Shown piece by piece: positions 1 through 7,192 of a DNA stretch of 11,410 nucleotides (its first letter is position 1; each line of letters opens with the position of its first letter). The notes below the pieces were generated by a model. That model had not been told where the DNA came from. It worked only from the letters and a program-made list of their open reading frames with translations, and searched no databases. Origin of the DNA: Frankiales bacterium (GTDB taxonomy: Bacteria; Actinomycetota; Actinomycetes; Mycobacteriales; Jatrophihabitantaceae); NCBI GenBank assembly GCA_025963265.1, contig JAOPUY010000432.1, positions 1-11,410 of the forward strand, in the 5' to 3' direction. Both the position numbers and the translations under genes were made by a program.

Positions 1-1484
1 CGGCCCGCGCTGATCGCGACCTCGACGCGGTGTTGGCCCTGTTCGCCGAGGCGGCGACGGTCGCCGAGCGGGCGCCCGGCGGCGGCCCGGACGAGCTCTA
101 CCGTTGGGTGAACGAGCTGCAGATCACCGACGCCGGGCGGGCGCCTCGGCGGGTCAACGACGAGTCGGTGAGCATTCTGACCGCCCACGCCAGCAAGGGG
201 CTGGAATGGGAGATCGTGTGCCTGGCCGGCGTCCAGGACGGCGTCTGGCCGAACCTGCGGCAGCGGGGTTCGTTGCTCGGAGCCGATCTGCTGGTCGACG
301 TCGCCGAGAATCGAGCCCCGATCTCGAGCGGTCTGCCCGGACAGCGGCTGGCCGAGGAGCGCCGGCTGTTCTACGTCGCCTGCACCCGGGCCAAGCGGGC
401 GCTGTACGTCACCGCACTGGCCGGCGCGGACACCCAGCCCTCCCGCTTCATCGACGAGCTCGATCCGCTCGATTCACCCGCCGCCGGTTCGATCGCCAAC
501 GAGCCCCGCGTCGTTCAGGGCGGTCGGCGTGCCTTCGCGTTGCGCAGCGTGGTGGCCGAACTGCGCGCGGCCCTGCTGGCGCCGGAGATCGACGAGCGCG
601 ACCGGGCCGTCGCCGCGGCTGAACTCGCCCGACTGGCCGCGGCCGGCGTCGACGGCGCCCACCCCGACGACTGGTGGGGCCTGGCGCCGTTGTCGACCGA
701 GGCCGGGATACGGCCGGCCGAGGCCGGTCCGGTGCCGATCCGCCCCTCCAAGTTCGAGGCCTATCGAGACTGCGAGCTGCGGGCGCTGTTGTCTGAGCTC
801 GGCGCCGTCGACGCCAGCGACGAGGTCGCGGCGTCGTTGGGGACGCTGGTGCACTCGGTCGCCGAGCTGGCGCCACCCGATGCGACCGAGGCGGAGCTGA
901 CCCGTCTGCTGGAGGACGGCTGGCCCCGACTGGAGTTCGCCGCTCCCTGGCATGCGGTGAGCGAGCGAGCGCGGGCGCAGCGGATGGTGGCCGAGCTGGC
1001 CAGCTGGCTGCGATCCAGCCGATCCGAGTTGACCGAGCTCGGCCGGGAAGTGCCCTTTCAAGTGTCCGCCGGTGACGCCCAGCTGTCGGGCAAAGTCGAT
1101 CGGCTAGAGCGTGATCAGGCCGGCCGATTAGTCGTCGTCGACCTGAAGACGACCAAGAGCAAGCCGACCCAGCGCGAGGTCGCCGATCACGCCCAGCTCG
1201 CCGCCTATCAATTCGCCGTCAGCGAGGGCGGCTTCACCGACGGCACGCCCACGCCGGCGGGCGGTGCCCGGTTGCTCCAGCTGGGCAGCCCGACGCGGGG
1301 CGAGCAGGCTCAGCCCGCCCTCTCGGAGTTCTCCGATCCCAGCTGGGTCGGCCGCGAGCTGGCCAGAATCGCCTCGGTGCTAAGGGGAAACACGGTCACC
1401 GCGCGCCCCGGGGCGGACTGCAAACGGTGCCCGGCCCGGCTCAGTTGCCCGGCGCAAAACGATGGCCGGCAGGTGACCTCGTGA
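1..1484 (+). CDS. adnA: AdnA, UvrD/RecB-type helicase-nuclease subunit (5' partial)
   Basis: This is the C-terminal half of the AdnA subunit of the AdnAB motor-nuclease, which unwinds and degrades DNA ends during double-strand break repair. The frame is open to the window edge (first full codon at 3), so the N-terminal ATPase motifs lie outside. Seen here: superfamily 1 motif V (ASKGLEWE, about 189-212), motif VI (LFYVACTRAKR, about 366-398), then a RecB-family nuclease domain with its His in GTLVH (852-854), Asp in GKVDRLE (1098-1100), the Asp/Lys pair of DLKTTK (1140-1148) and the QLAAYQ motif (1194-1211). One Cys at 771 plus three near the end (1419, 1428, 1446) match the four-cysteine iron-sulfur staple of AddB-like nucleases. 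All catalytic nuclease residues are present. The stop overlaps the adnB start by 4 bases. A TTA leucine codon lies at 1128. The family is certain; the AdnA call rests on the cysteines and the gene order. Confidence 0.93.
   Translation, partial: ARADRDLDAVLALFAEAATVAERAPGGGPDELYRWVNELQITDAGRAPRRVNDESVSILTAHASKGLEWEIVCLAGVQDGVWPNLRQRGSLLGADLLVDVAENRAPISSGLPGQRLAEERRLFYVACTRAKRALYVTALAGADTQPSRFIDELDPLDSPAAGSIANEPRVVQGGRRAFALRSVVAELRAALLAPEIDERDRAVAAAELARLAAAGVDGAHPDDWWGLAPLSTEAGIRPAEAGPVPIRPSKFEAYRDCELRALLSELGAVDASDEVAASLGTLVHSVAELAPPDATEAELTRLLEDGWPRLEFAAPWHAVSERARAQRMVAELASWLRSSRSELTELGREVPFQVSAGDAQLSGKVDRLERDQAGRLVVVDLKTTKSKPTQREVADHAQLAAYQFAVSEGGFTDGTPTPAGGARLLQLGSPTRGEQAQPALSEFSDPSWVGRELARIASVLRGNTVTARPGADCKRCPARLSCPAQNDGRQVTS
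1471..1476 (+). promoter_or_regulatory. Ribosome binding site of adnB
   Basis: AGGTGA lies 4 bases before the GTG at 1481 and matches the Shine-Dalgarno consensus moderately well. It favours 1481 over the in-frame GTG at 1427, which would lie inside the last cysteine cluster of adnA and would add 18 residues of poor-quality sequence. The spacing is slightly short. Confidence 0.45.
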
Positions 1485-4400
1485 CCGCCGCGCCGTCGCT
1501 GGCGCCGGTTCAGCGGCTGCCCTACAGCCCGCAGTCAATCGCGCGGCTGCTCGGGATCCACCCCCCGACCCACGAGCAAAGCGTCATCATCGCCGCGCCG
1601 CTCGGGCCGTCGGTCGTCATCGCCGGCGCCGGATCGGGGAAGACCGAGACGATGGCCGCCCGAGTGGTGTGGCTGGTGGCCAACGGGTTGGTCGCGCCCG
1701 AGAAGATCCTCGGCTTGACCTTCACCCGTAAGGCGAGCGGCGAGCTGCACGACCGAATCCGCTCCCGGCTGCGCGCCTTCTCCCGAGCGGTCGAACCGCG
1801 CCGAGAACCGCAGGAGGAGCCGACCGTTCTCACCTACGCCGCCTACGCGGGCCGGCTGGCTTCCGAGCACGCGATGTTGTTGGGTCGCGAGCCCGGGGCG
1901 CGGCTGCTCACCGAGGCTGCGCGCTGGCAGGTGGCCGACCGCGTCGTTCGCCACTACGACGGCGCGTTCACCGTCGAGCCCGGGGTCGTCGCCACGGTCA
2001 CCGATCGGGTGCTCGACCTCGCCGGACAACTCGCCGATCACCTCGGCCAGCCAGCCGACGTCCTTCGCTTGTCCGAGCGGTTGCGAGCCGAGCTGGTGGC
2101 GCTGCCGCGTGGGCAACGCTCGAAACTCGAATTCCCGCCGGACGTTCGCAAGTTCCTCGAGACCTTGACCAAACGCGCTGAGCTCTTGCCGTTGATCGCT
2201 GGCTTCGCCGAGGCAAAGGCCGCGGCCGGCGCGATGGACTTCGGCGATCAGATGGTGCTGGCCACCCGACTGGCTCAGCTGCCCGCCGTGGCCGCCGTGG
2301 AGCGCAGCCGATACGACGTGGTGCTGCTCGATGAGTACCAGGACACCGGTCACGCTCAGGTGGCGATGCTGAGCAGCCTGTTCGCCGACGGCCGAGCGGT
2401 CACCGCGGTGGGCGATCCGTTGCAGTCCATCTACGGCTGGCGCGGCGCTAGCGCGGCCAACATCGCGCAGTTCGAGAACCGGTTTCGGTCGGCGGCGGGC
2501 GAGCCGGCGGCGCGGTTCTCCCTGTTGACGAGTTGGCGCAACGACCGTCGGGTGCTGGGCGCAGCCAACGCGATCGCCGAGCCGCTGCGAGCGCGCGGCG
2601 ACTCGGCGCTGGTCCAACGACCCGACGCCGGTGAGGGCCGGGTCCAATTGGCCTACACCGCGACGGTCGAGGATGAGGCCGCATGGGTGGCCGCGGCCCT
2701 CAAACGCGAGTGGGACGAGCGGGCCGACAGCGACTGGACCGCTGGCGGCCGCACCCTGGCCGTGCTGGTGCGCAAGCGCTCGGGGATCGCCCTGCTGGCC
2801 CAGGCGCTGCAGGCGGCCGGGCTGCCGGTCGAGGTCGTCGACCTGGGCGGACTGCTGTCGCTGCCCGAGGTCGCTGACATCCGCTGCGCGCTGCACGTGC
2901 TCACCGATCACAACGCGGGCGCCTCCCTGTCCCGGTTGTTGACCGGCGCCCGCTGGCGGATCGGCGCGGCTGATCTGGTCGCGCTGCACCGCCGAGCGCG
3001 CGAGCTCGCCGCCCCGGCGGGCGCGACCGAGCTGGATCGCGCTGACGAGGCCGAACGCGTTGAGCCCTCATTAGTCGAGGCGCTGGATGACCTCGGCGAG
3101 CGCAGCCGCTATTCCCCGGAGGGATTTCGGCGACTGTCCCGGTGCGGGGCGATGCTGCGCGGGCTGCGGCGGCGCCTGGACTTGCCGCTGCCCGACCTGA
3201 TCAGCCTGATCGAGTCCACCCTCGGCCTGGACATCGAGGTCTCGACCCGCGCCGAGCTCTCCGACGGCGCGGCGGACGGGGCCAACGCCGACGCCGGACG
3301 CGCGAACATCGACCGTTTCATCGACGAGTCGGCCCGTTTCGCCAGCGACCGTTCGGGCGCGGGCGTGCCGGCGTTCCTGGCCTACCTCAAGGCCGCCGAG
3401 GATGAGGAGTACGGACTCAAGCCGGCCGCCGTCCAGGTCCAGTCCGAGCGGGTGCAGGTGCTGACTGTGCACGGCTCCAAAGGTCTGGAGTGGGACGTCG
3501 TGGCTGTCGCGGGCCTGATCGAGAAGGGGTTCCCGGATCAGGCCAAGAGCCATGATTGGGCCAGCGCGCCGGCGTTGCTGCCCGCTGACCTGCGCGGGGA
3601 CCGGGATCAATTGCCCAGCCTCGGCTTCGCTGGCTGCGCGGATCGCTCCGAGGCCGAGCAGCGGCTCAAGCGGCATCATGAAGAGCTTGGCGCCCGGCAC
3701 CGGCTGGAGGAGCGCCGGCTCGCGTATGTGGCGATGACCCGGGCCCGGAAGACCTTGTGCCTGTCCGGGGCGGCCTGGGGCGGCGGTGTCACCGCGCGAG
3801 CCGCCTCCGAGTTCCTGCGCGAGCTGGCCGAGCGAGCGACGAGTGACGGTTTCGAGGTCAGCCTCTGGCACGAGCTGGCCGATGGGGAGCGCAATCCCCT
3901 CCAAGACGCGGACCATTCCGTCGCCTGGCCCGCCGACCCGTTGCCACCGGGCCAGCGGGAGCGGCTGGAGAAAGCGGCCGAGGCAGTGCGGCAGGCGTTG
4001 GCTGATTCGGGGTCGGCCGAGCAGTTGGCCGACGCGCCCTCGGCGGCTGGGTCGGCCCGGGCGGCGCTCTGGAGCCGTGACGTCGAGCTGCTGCTGGCCG
4101 AGCGCCGCGCCGCGGCCGAACGTCACGACGTCCAGGTGGCCATGCCGGCCCACCTCTCAGTCTCCGACGTGGTCGCGCTCGCCTCGAGCGAGCCCGAGTT
4201 GGCTCGTCGGCTGCGGCGACCGCTGCCCCAGCGGCCGGCGCGGCAGGCCCGGCGGGGAACGGCCTTTCACCGCTGGCTGGAGCAGCGCTGGGGCGGTGAG
4301 GCGCTGATGGACATCGAGGAGCTGCCGGGGGCAGTCGACGAGGCCATCGAGGAGGACGAGCTCGAGGTGTTCAAGGAGTGCTTTGCCCGCAGCGAGTGGG

Positions 4401-4732
4401 CCGAGCGGACCCCGCTCGCCGTCGAGGTGCCGTTCGAGATGTCTTTCGGACGCCGAGTGGTGCGTGGGCGCATGGACGCGGTCTTCCAGTCGTCGGACGG
4501 CCGATTCACCGTGGTCGATTGGAAGACGGGACGCCCGCCGAGCGGGGCCGACGCGCAGGCCAAGGCCGTGCAGTTAGCCCTATACCGGCTGGCCTGGGCT
4601 CAGTTGCAGGGCATCGACGACTCCGACCTGCACCGGGTGGGCGCCGCCTTTCACTACGTCGGCGCCAACCGCACGGTCGCTCCGGCCGACCTGCTGGACG
4701 CGAGCCAGCTGCGCCGGCTCATCAACGGTTGA
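1481..4732 (+). CDS. adnB: AdnB, lead motor and nuclease subunit of AdnAB
   Basis: A 1083-residue partner of AdnA. In mycobacteria AdnB supplies the main ATP-driven translocase and one of the two nucleases of the break-resecting heterodimer. Motifs in order: Q motif (THEQ, about 30-33), Walker A GAGSGKT (49-55), motif Ia (LTFTRKAS, about 79-86), Walker B DEYQD (284-288), motif III GDPLQSIYGWRGA (311-323), motif V (HGSKGLEWD, from about 664), motif VI YVAMTRAR (749-756). The C-terminal RecB-type nuclease has His930 (GTAFH), Asp999 (GRMDAV), Asp1013 and Lys1015 (VDWKTG) and QLALYR (1031-1036). These Asp positions nearly equal D285 and D1014, mutated in M. smegmatis AdnB (recalled, not checked). 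No iron-sulfur cysteine set is present, unlike AdnA. The GTG at 1481 was chosen for its 4-base overlap with the adnA stop and its ribosome binding site. TTA codons occur at 3071 and 4574. No active-site residue appears to be lost. Confidence 0.94.
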   Translation: MTAAPSLAPVQRLPYSPQSIARLLGIHPPTHEQSVIIAAPLGPSVVIAGAGSGKTETMAARVVWLVANGLVAPEKILGLTFTRKASGELHDRIRSRLRAFSRAVEPRREPQEEPTVLTYAAYAGRLASEHAMLLGREPGARLLTEAARWQVADRVVRHYDGAFTVEPGVVATVTDRVLDLAGQLADHLGQPADVLRLSERLRAELVALPRGQRSKLEFPPDVRKFLETLTKRAELLPLIAGFAEAKAAAGAMDFGDQMVLATRLAQLPAVAAVERSRYDVVLLDEYQDTGHAQVAMLSSLFADGRAVTAVGDPLQSIYGWRGASAANIAQFENRFRSAAGEPAARFSLLTSWRNDRRVLGAANAIAEPLRARGDSALVQRPDAGEGRVQLAYTATVEDEAAWVAAALKREWDERADSDWTAGGRTLAVLVRKRSGIALLAQALQAAGLPVEVVDLGGLLSLPEVADIRCALHVLTDHNAGASLSRLLTGARWRIGAADLVALHRRARELAAPAGATELDRADEAERVEPSLVEALDDLGERSRYSPEGFRRLSRCGAMLRGLRRRLDLPLPDLISLIESTLGLDIEVSTRAELSDGAADGANADAGRANIDRFIDESARFASDRSGAGVPAFLAYLKAAEDEEYGLKPAAVQVQSERVQVLTVHGSKGLEWDVVAVAGLIEKGFPDQAKSHDWASAPALLPADLRGDRDQLPSLGFAGCADRSEAEQRLKRHHEELGARHRLEERRLAYVAMTRARKTLCLSGAAWGGGVTARAASEFLRELAERATSDGFEVSLWHELADGERNPLQDADHSVAWPADPLPPGQRERLEKAAEAVRQALADSGSAEQLADAPSAAGSARAALWSRDVELLLAERRAAAERHDVQVAMPAHLSVSDVVALASSEPELARRLRRPLPQRPARQARRGTAFHRWLEQRWGGEALMDIEELPGAVDEAIEEDELEVFKECFARSEWAERTPLAVEVPFEMSFGRRVVRGRMDAVFQSSDGRFTVVDWKTGRPPSGADAQAKAVQLALYRLAWAQLQGIDDSDLHRVGAAFHYVGANRTVAPADLLDASQLRRLING

Positions 4733-4740
4733 CAGGTTCG

Positions 4741-4768
4741 GGCCAGCGGACTGCAGGTTAATCTGGCC
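4741..4768 (+). repeat. Inverted repeat over the M20 gene promoter region
   Basis: GGCCAG at 4741-4746 is the exact reverse complement of CTGGCC at 4763-4768, with 16 bases between. The right arm overlaps the TAATCT box and ends 2 bases before the GTG of the M20 gene. It could be an operator, or a stem that affects the start of the message. Six paired bases in GC-rich DNA can arise by chance, so this is weak evidence alone. There is no T-run, so a terminator is less likely. Confidence 0.25.
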
Positions 4769-4770
4769 GA
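4759..4770 (+). promoter_or_regulatory. Predicted -10 box for leaderless transcription of the M20 gene
   Basis: TAATCT (4759-4764) fits the actinobacterial -10 consensus TANNNT. Exactly 6 bases separate it from the GTG at 4771, so transcription would begin at the G of the start codon and give a leaderless mRNA, which is common in actinobacteria. No Shine-Dalgarno sequence is visible, in keeping with this. The -35 region is unclear: TTGACA at 4729-4734 is perfect in sequence but 24 bases away, which is too far for a normal spacer. Confidence 0.45.
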
Positions 4771-6177
4771 GTGACCGACGTTCGTGACTTCGTGACCGCG
4801 CACCGCGCCGACCTGCTCGCCGATCTGGATCAGTGGCTGCGGATCCCCGGCATCAGCGCCCAACCCGAGCACCACGCCGATGTGCACGCGAGCGCGCAAT
4901 GGCTGGCCGACGCCTTCACGCGGGCCGGATTCCCCACCGTCGAGATCTGGCCGACGGCTGGCCTGCCGACGGTGTTCGCCGAGTGGCCGGCCCAGGACGC
5001 GACCGCCGAGACGCCGACCGTGCTGGTCTACGGTCATCACGACGTTCAGCCGGTCGATCCGATCGAGTTGTGGCACACCGCCCCGTTCCGGCCGACCGTA
5101 GACGGCGACGTGCTCCGGGCTCGGGGCGCCTCCGACGACAAGGGCCAGTTGCTGTTCCACCTGCTGGGTGTTCGAGCGCACCTGGCCGCGAGCAGCCGCA
5201 CCAGCCCGGCGGTCTCCTTGAAGTTCCTGATCGAGGGCGAGGAGGAGTCCGGCTCGCCGAACTTCGAGACCCTGCTGGCCGACCGCGCCGACCGGCTGGG
5301 CTGTGACGTCGTGGTCATCACCGACACCGGGATGCTGGCCGAAGACACGCCGAGCGCGGTCACCGGCATGCGCGGCCTGATCGTCGGCACGGTCTCTTTC
5401 CACGGGCCGGACCTCGATCTGCACTCGGGCTCCTTCGGCGGCGCGGTGCCCAATCCGGCGACGGCCATCGCCCGGCTCGTCGCCGCCCTGCACGACGACG
5501 AGGGCCGCGTGCGAGTGCCCGGCTTCTACGACGACGTCCTCGAGCTCTCCGCCACCGAGCGCGCACTGCTCGAACGGGTGCCGTTCGACCGTGCGGATTT
5601 CCTGCAGACCGCCAAGTCTCGCGAGTTGACCGGCGAGGGCGGCTACTCGACCCTCGAGCGGCTCGGGGCGCGGCCCACCGCTGAGGTGAACGGGATCGGG
5701 GGCGGTTATCAGGGCGCGGGCGGCAAGACCATCGTCCCGAGCGACGCGTTTGTGAAGCTCTCCTTCCGGCTCGTCGCCAACCAGGATCCGGCTCGGGTCC
5801 GCCAGCAGGTGGATCGGTTCATCTGCGACCACACCCCGGATGGGATCCAGGCGTCGGTGGACTGGGAGGGCGAGGGCGTCGCCCCCTGCGTCGTCGGCAT
5901 CGACACCCCGGCCTTCGGCGCGTTGTCCCGGGCGGTCTGCGCCGCCTTCGACGCCGAGGTGCTACTTCCGACTCGGGAAGGGGGATCGGGTCCCGAGGCC
6001 GCGATCGAGCAGGCGCTCAAGGTTCCCCTGGTCTTTCTCGGCGTGGGCTTGCCCGACGACCAGATCCACGCGCCGAATGAGAAGGTCACCCTCACCATGC
6101 TCTACCGCGGAGCCGAGGCCGCGGCTCGACTCTGGACGGAGTTCGCCCAGCTGGGCCGCTCCGGCCTGCAGAGCTAG
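4771..6177 (+). CDS. M20 family metallo-dipeptidase
   Basis: A 468-residue zinc peptidase of family M20, closest in pattern to the carnosinase/PepV-type dipeptidases that split short peptides in the cytoplasm. Metal and catalytic residues are visible in order: YGHHDVQP (His89, Asp91), GASDDKGQ (bridging Asp at 122-123), EGEEESGS (catalytic and metal Glu pair at 158-159), ITDTGM (Asp185) and QIHAPNEK (His433). HSGSFGGAVPNP (218-229) and REGGSGPEA (402-410) are typical of the dimerisation-domain loop and the substrate pocket. Length fits the family and no signal peptide is seen. The GTG at 4771 is the first possible start after an in-frame TAA at 4759. The gene lies 38 bases after adnB and probably has its own promoter. 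The dipeptide it prefers cannot be read from sequence; a carboxypeptidase or acetyl-amino-acid hydrolase role is less likely but possible. Confidence 0.9.
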   Translation: MTDVRDFVTAHRADLLADLDQWLRIPGISAQPEHHADVHASAQWLADAFTRAGFPTVEIWPTAGLPTVFAEWPAQDATAETPTVLVYGHHDVQPVDPIELWHTAPFRPTVDGDVLRARGASDDKGQLLFHLLGVRAHLAASSRTSPAVSLKFLIEGEEESGSPNFETLLADRADRLGCDVVVITDTGMLAEDTPSAVTGMRGLIVGTVSFHGPDLDLHSGSFGGAVPNPATAIARLVAALHDDEGRVRVPGFYDDVLELSATERALLERVPFDRADFLQTAKSRELTGEGGYSTLERLGARPTAEVNGIGGGYQGAGGKTIVPSDAFVKLSFRLVANQDPARVRQQVDRFICDHTPDGIQASVDWEGEGVAPCVVGIDTPAFGALSRAVCAAFDAEVLLPTREGGSGPEAAIEQALKVPLVFLGVGLPDDQIHAPNEKVTLTMLYRGAEAAARLWTEFAQLGRSGLQS

Positions 6178-6180
6178 ACC

Positions 6181-7179
6181 ATGGCTGAGGAGTGGGAGGG
6201 CCCGCGGACCTGGATCGAGCCGACCGAAGCCGGTTCGGGCGGTCCAGACTGGCACTGGGGTGCGCCGCCGATCGGGGCTGGCGCGAATGCCGGCTGGCCG
6301 CCAGCCGGCGGCGGCGGCTGGCAGCCGCCGGGCTGGAGCGCGCCGCCCCCGCCCAAGAACCGCCGCCCTCGAGGCTGGCTGTGGGGCGTGGCCGCCGTCG
6401 TGGTCGTCGTGCTGGTGCTGGCGCTCGTCGGGGTCGTCCGCGGGCACTCGTCGTCCTCGAAGGACACCACCCTGCCGGCGCCCGGGCCCAGCTCGTCCAG
6501 CCTGCCCGGGCCCAGCGCCAGCGCTCAGCCCCCGAACAGCGGGTCGGGTGGATCGGGCGGGTCGGCGGTACCGGTGGTTTCCTGCCCCAACATCCGCGAC
6601 GAGCAGTCGCACCTGTCCTACAGCTGCATCGAGAACGACCTCGTCCAGGGGGAATCTGACACGCTGTTGGGGTTGCGCATCTCCCTGGATAAGGAGACCG
6701 AGCCGGGATGGGTGATCAGCGAGGGCTCGGGGAACCCGGCTAGCGTCGTCAGCCCGTCCACCGGCGCGAATGTGCGCTTCAACTCCGGACCGGCGACCGC
6801 GGCGACGGCCGTCCCGGTGGCGACTCCGTCGACGAGCCCCTCCGCCACGCCGCCGACGGCGGCCGAGGTTCAAAACGAGGTCCAGCAGCGCGCCGAGTTA
6901 GCGGTCTCGCAGGCCTACGGCGACTCGCCCACCGCGGCCATCGCCGAGTCAAAAAGCCGGGACTTCGGCGGGGTGACCGGCTACGAGCTACAGCTGAATA
7001 TCACCATCAACCCCACCTACCGCGCCGAAATGGGCTTGACCGTGAAAACCGAAAGGCTGTGGGTGGTCGGCGTGCCGACGGCGGCCGGAGCAAGCATCTT
7101 CATGTTGTCGATTCCCGATGACCGGTCCGATCTCTGGCCCAAGGCCGAAGCCACTGTCGGCACCATCAGGGTCATCTGA
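6181..7179 (+). CDS. Single-pass membrane protein with extracytoplasmic domain, unknown function
   Basis: I do not recognise a specific family for this 332-residue protein. Residues 1-63 are rich in Pro, Gly and Trp and end in a basic stretch (KNRRPRG, 59-65). One hydrophobic helix follows (about 66-87), then a Ser/Pro/Gly linker (about 88-130), so the chain is predicted to have a short cytoplasmic tail and a large outer part. Outside, Cys135 and Cys149 are the only cysteines and could form a disulfide. A second low-complexity Thr/Ser/Pro/Ala stretch (about 204-226) divides the outer part. The C-terminus (about 265-332) alternates strand-like segments and ends in SDLWPKAEATVGTIRVI, which recalls small PsbP/Mog1-like domains of actinobacterial surface proteins; this is only an impression. 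The ATG lies one codon after the M20 stop in the same frame, with no clear ribosome binding site, suggesting reinitiation. A TTA codon occurs at 6898. Confidence 0.8.
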   Translation: MAEEWEGPRTWIEPTEAGSGGPDWHWGAPPIGAGANAGWPPAGGGGWQPPGWSAPPPPKNRRPRGWLWGVAAVVVVVLVLALVGVVRGHSSSSKDTTLPAPGPSSSSLPGPSASAQPPNSGSGGSGGSAVPVVSCPNIRDEQSHLSYSCIENDLVQGESDTLLGLRISLDKETEPGWVISEGSGNPASVVSPSTGANVRFNSGPATAATAVPVATPSTSPSATPPTAAEVQNEVQQRAELAVSQAYGDSPTAAIAESKSRDFGGVTGYELQLNITINPTYRAEMGLTVKTERLWVVGVPTAAGASIFMLSIPDDRSDLWPKAEATVGTIRVI

Positions 7180-7180
7180 C

Positions 7181-7192
7181 TAGTGTGAGTGA
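7181..7192 (+). promoter_or_regulatory. Predicted -10 box for leaderless transcription of the M16 operon
   Basis: TAGTGT (7181-7186) matches TANNNT and lies exactly 6 bases before the GTG at 7193, the same geometry as at the M20 gene. No Shine-Dalgarno sequence precedes the start. In-frame stops at 7181 and 7190 rule out any earlier start. No convincing -35 element is seen, and the box begins 2 bases after the stop codon of the preceding gene. Confidence 0.4.

Noticed and set aside
1427..1480. Upstream GTG at 1427 as the adnB start
   Set aside because: The extra 18 residues overlap the conserved cysteine end of adnA. The GTG at 1481 has the usual 4-base overlap and a ribosome binding site.
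1535..2989. A 484-residue open frame antisense to adnB
   Set aside because: Its translation is rich in Gly, Gln, Arg, His and Pro with no recognisable motif, while the plus strand carries a full set of helicase motifs. Long antisense frames are expected in GC-rich coding DNA.
3071..4153. A 360-residue open frame antisense to adnB
   Set aside because: Same reasoning: low-complexity composition and full overlap with a well-supported gene.
4702..4720. Hairpin GAGCC-N9-GGCTC at the 3' end of adnB as a terminator
   Set aside because: The stem is short, lies within coding sequence and has no following T-run. It is too weak to call, though actinobacterial terminators can lack T-runs.
4729..4734. 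Perfect TTGACA as a -35 element for the M20 gene
   Set aside because: It overlaps the adnB stop codon and is 24 bases from the TAATCT box, well beyond the usual 16-19.
4654..5832. A 392-residue antisense frame spanning the adnB end and the M20 gene
   Set aside because: It crosses the intergenic gap but shows no motif, and the plus-strand M20 residues are complete. It is a shadow of M20 codon bias.
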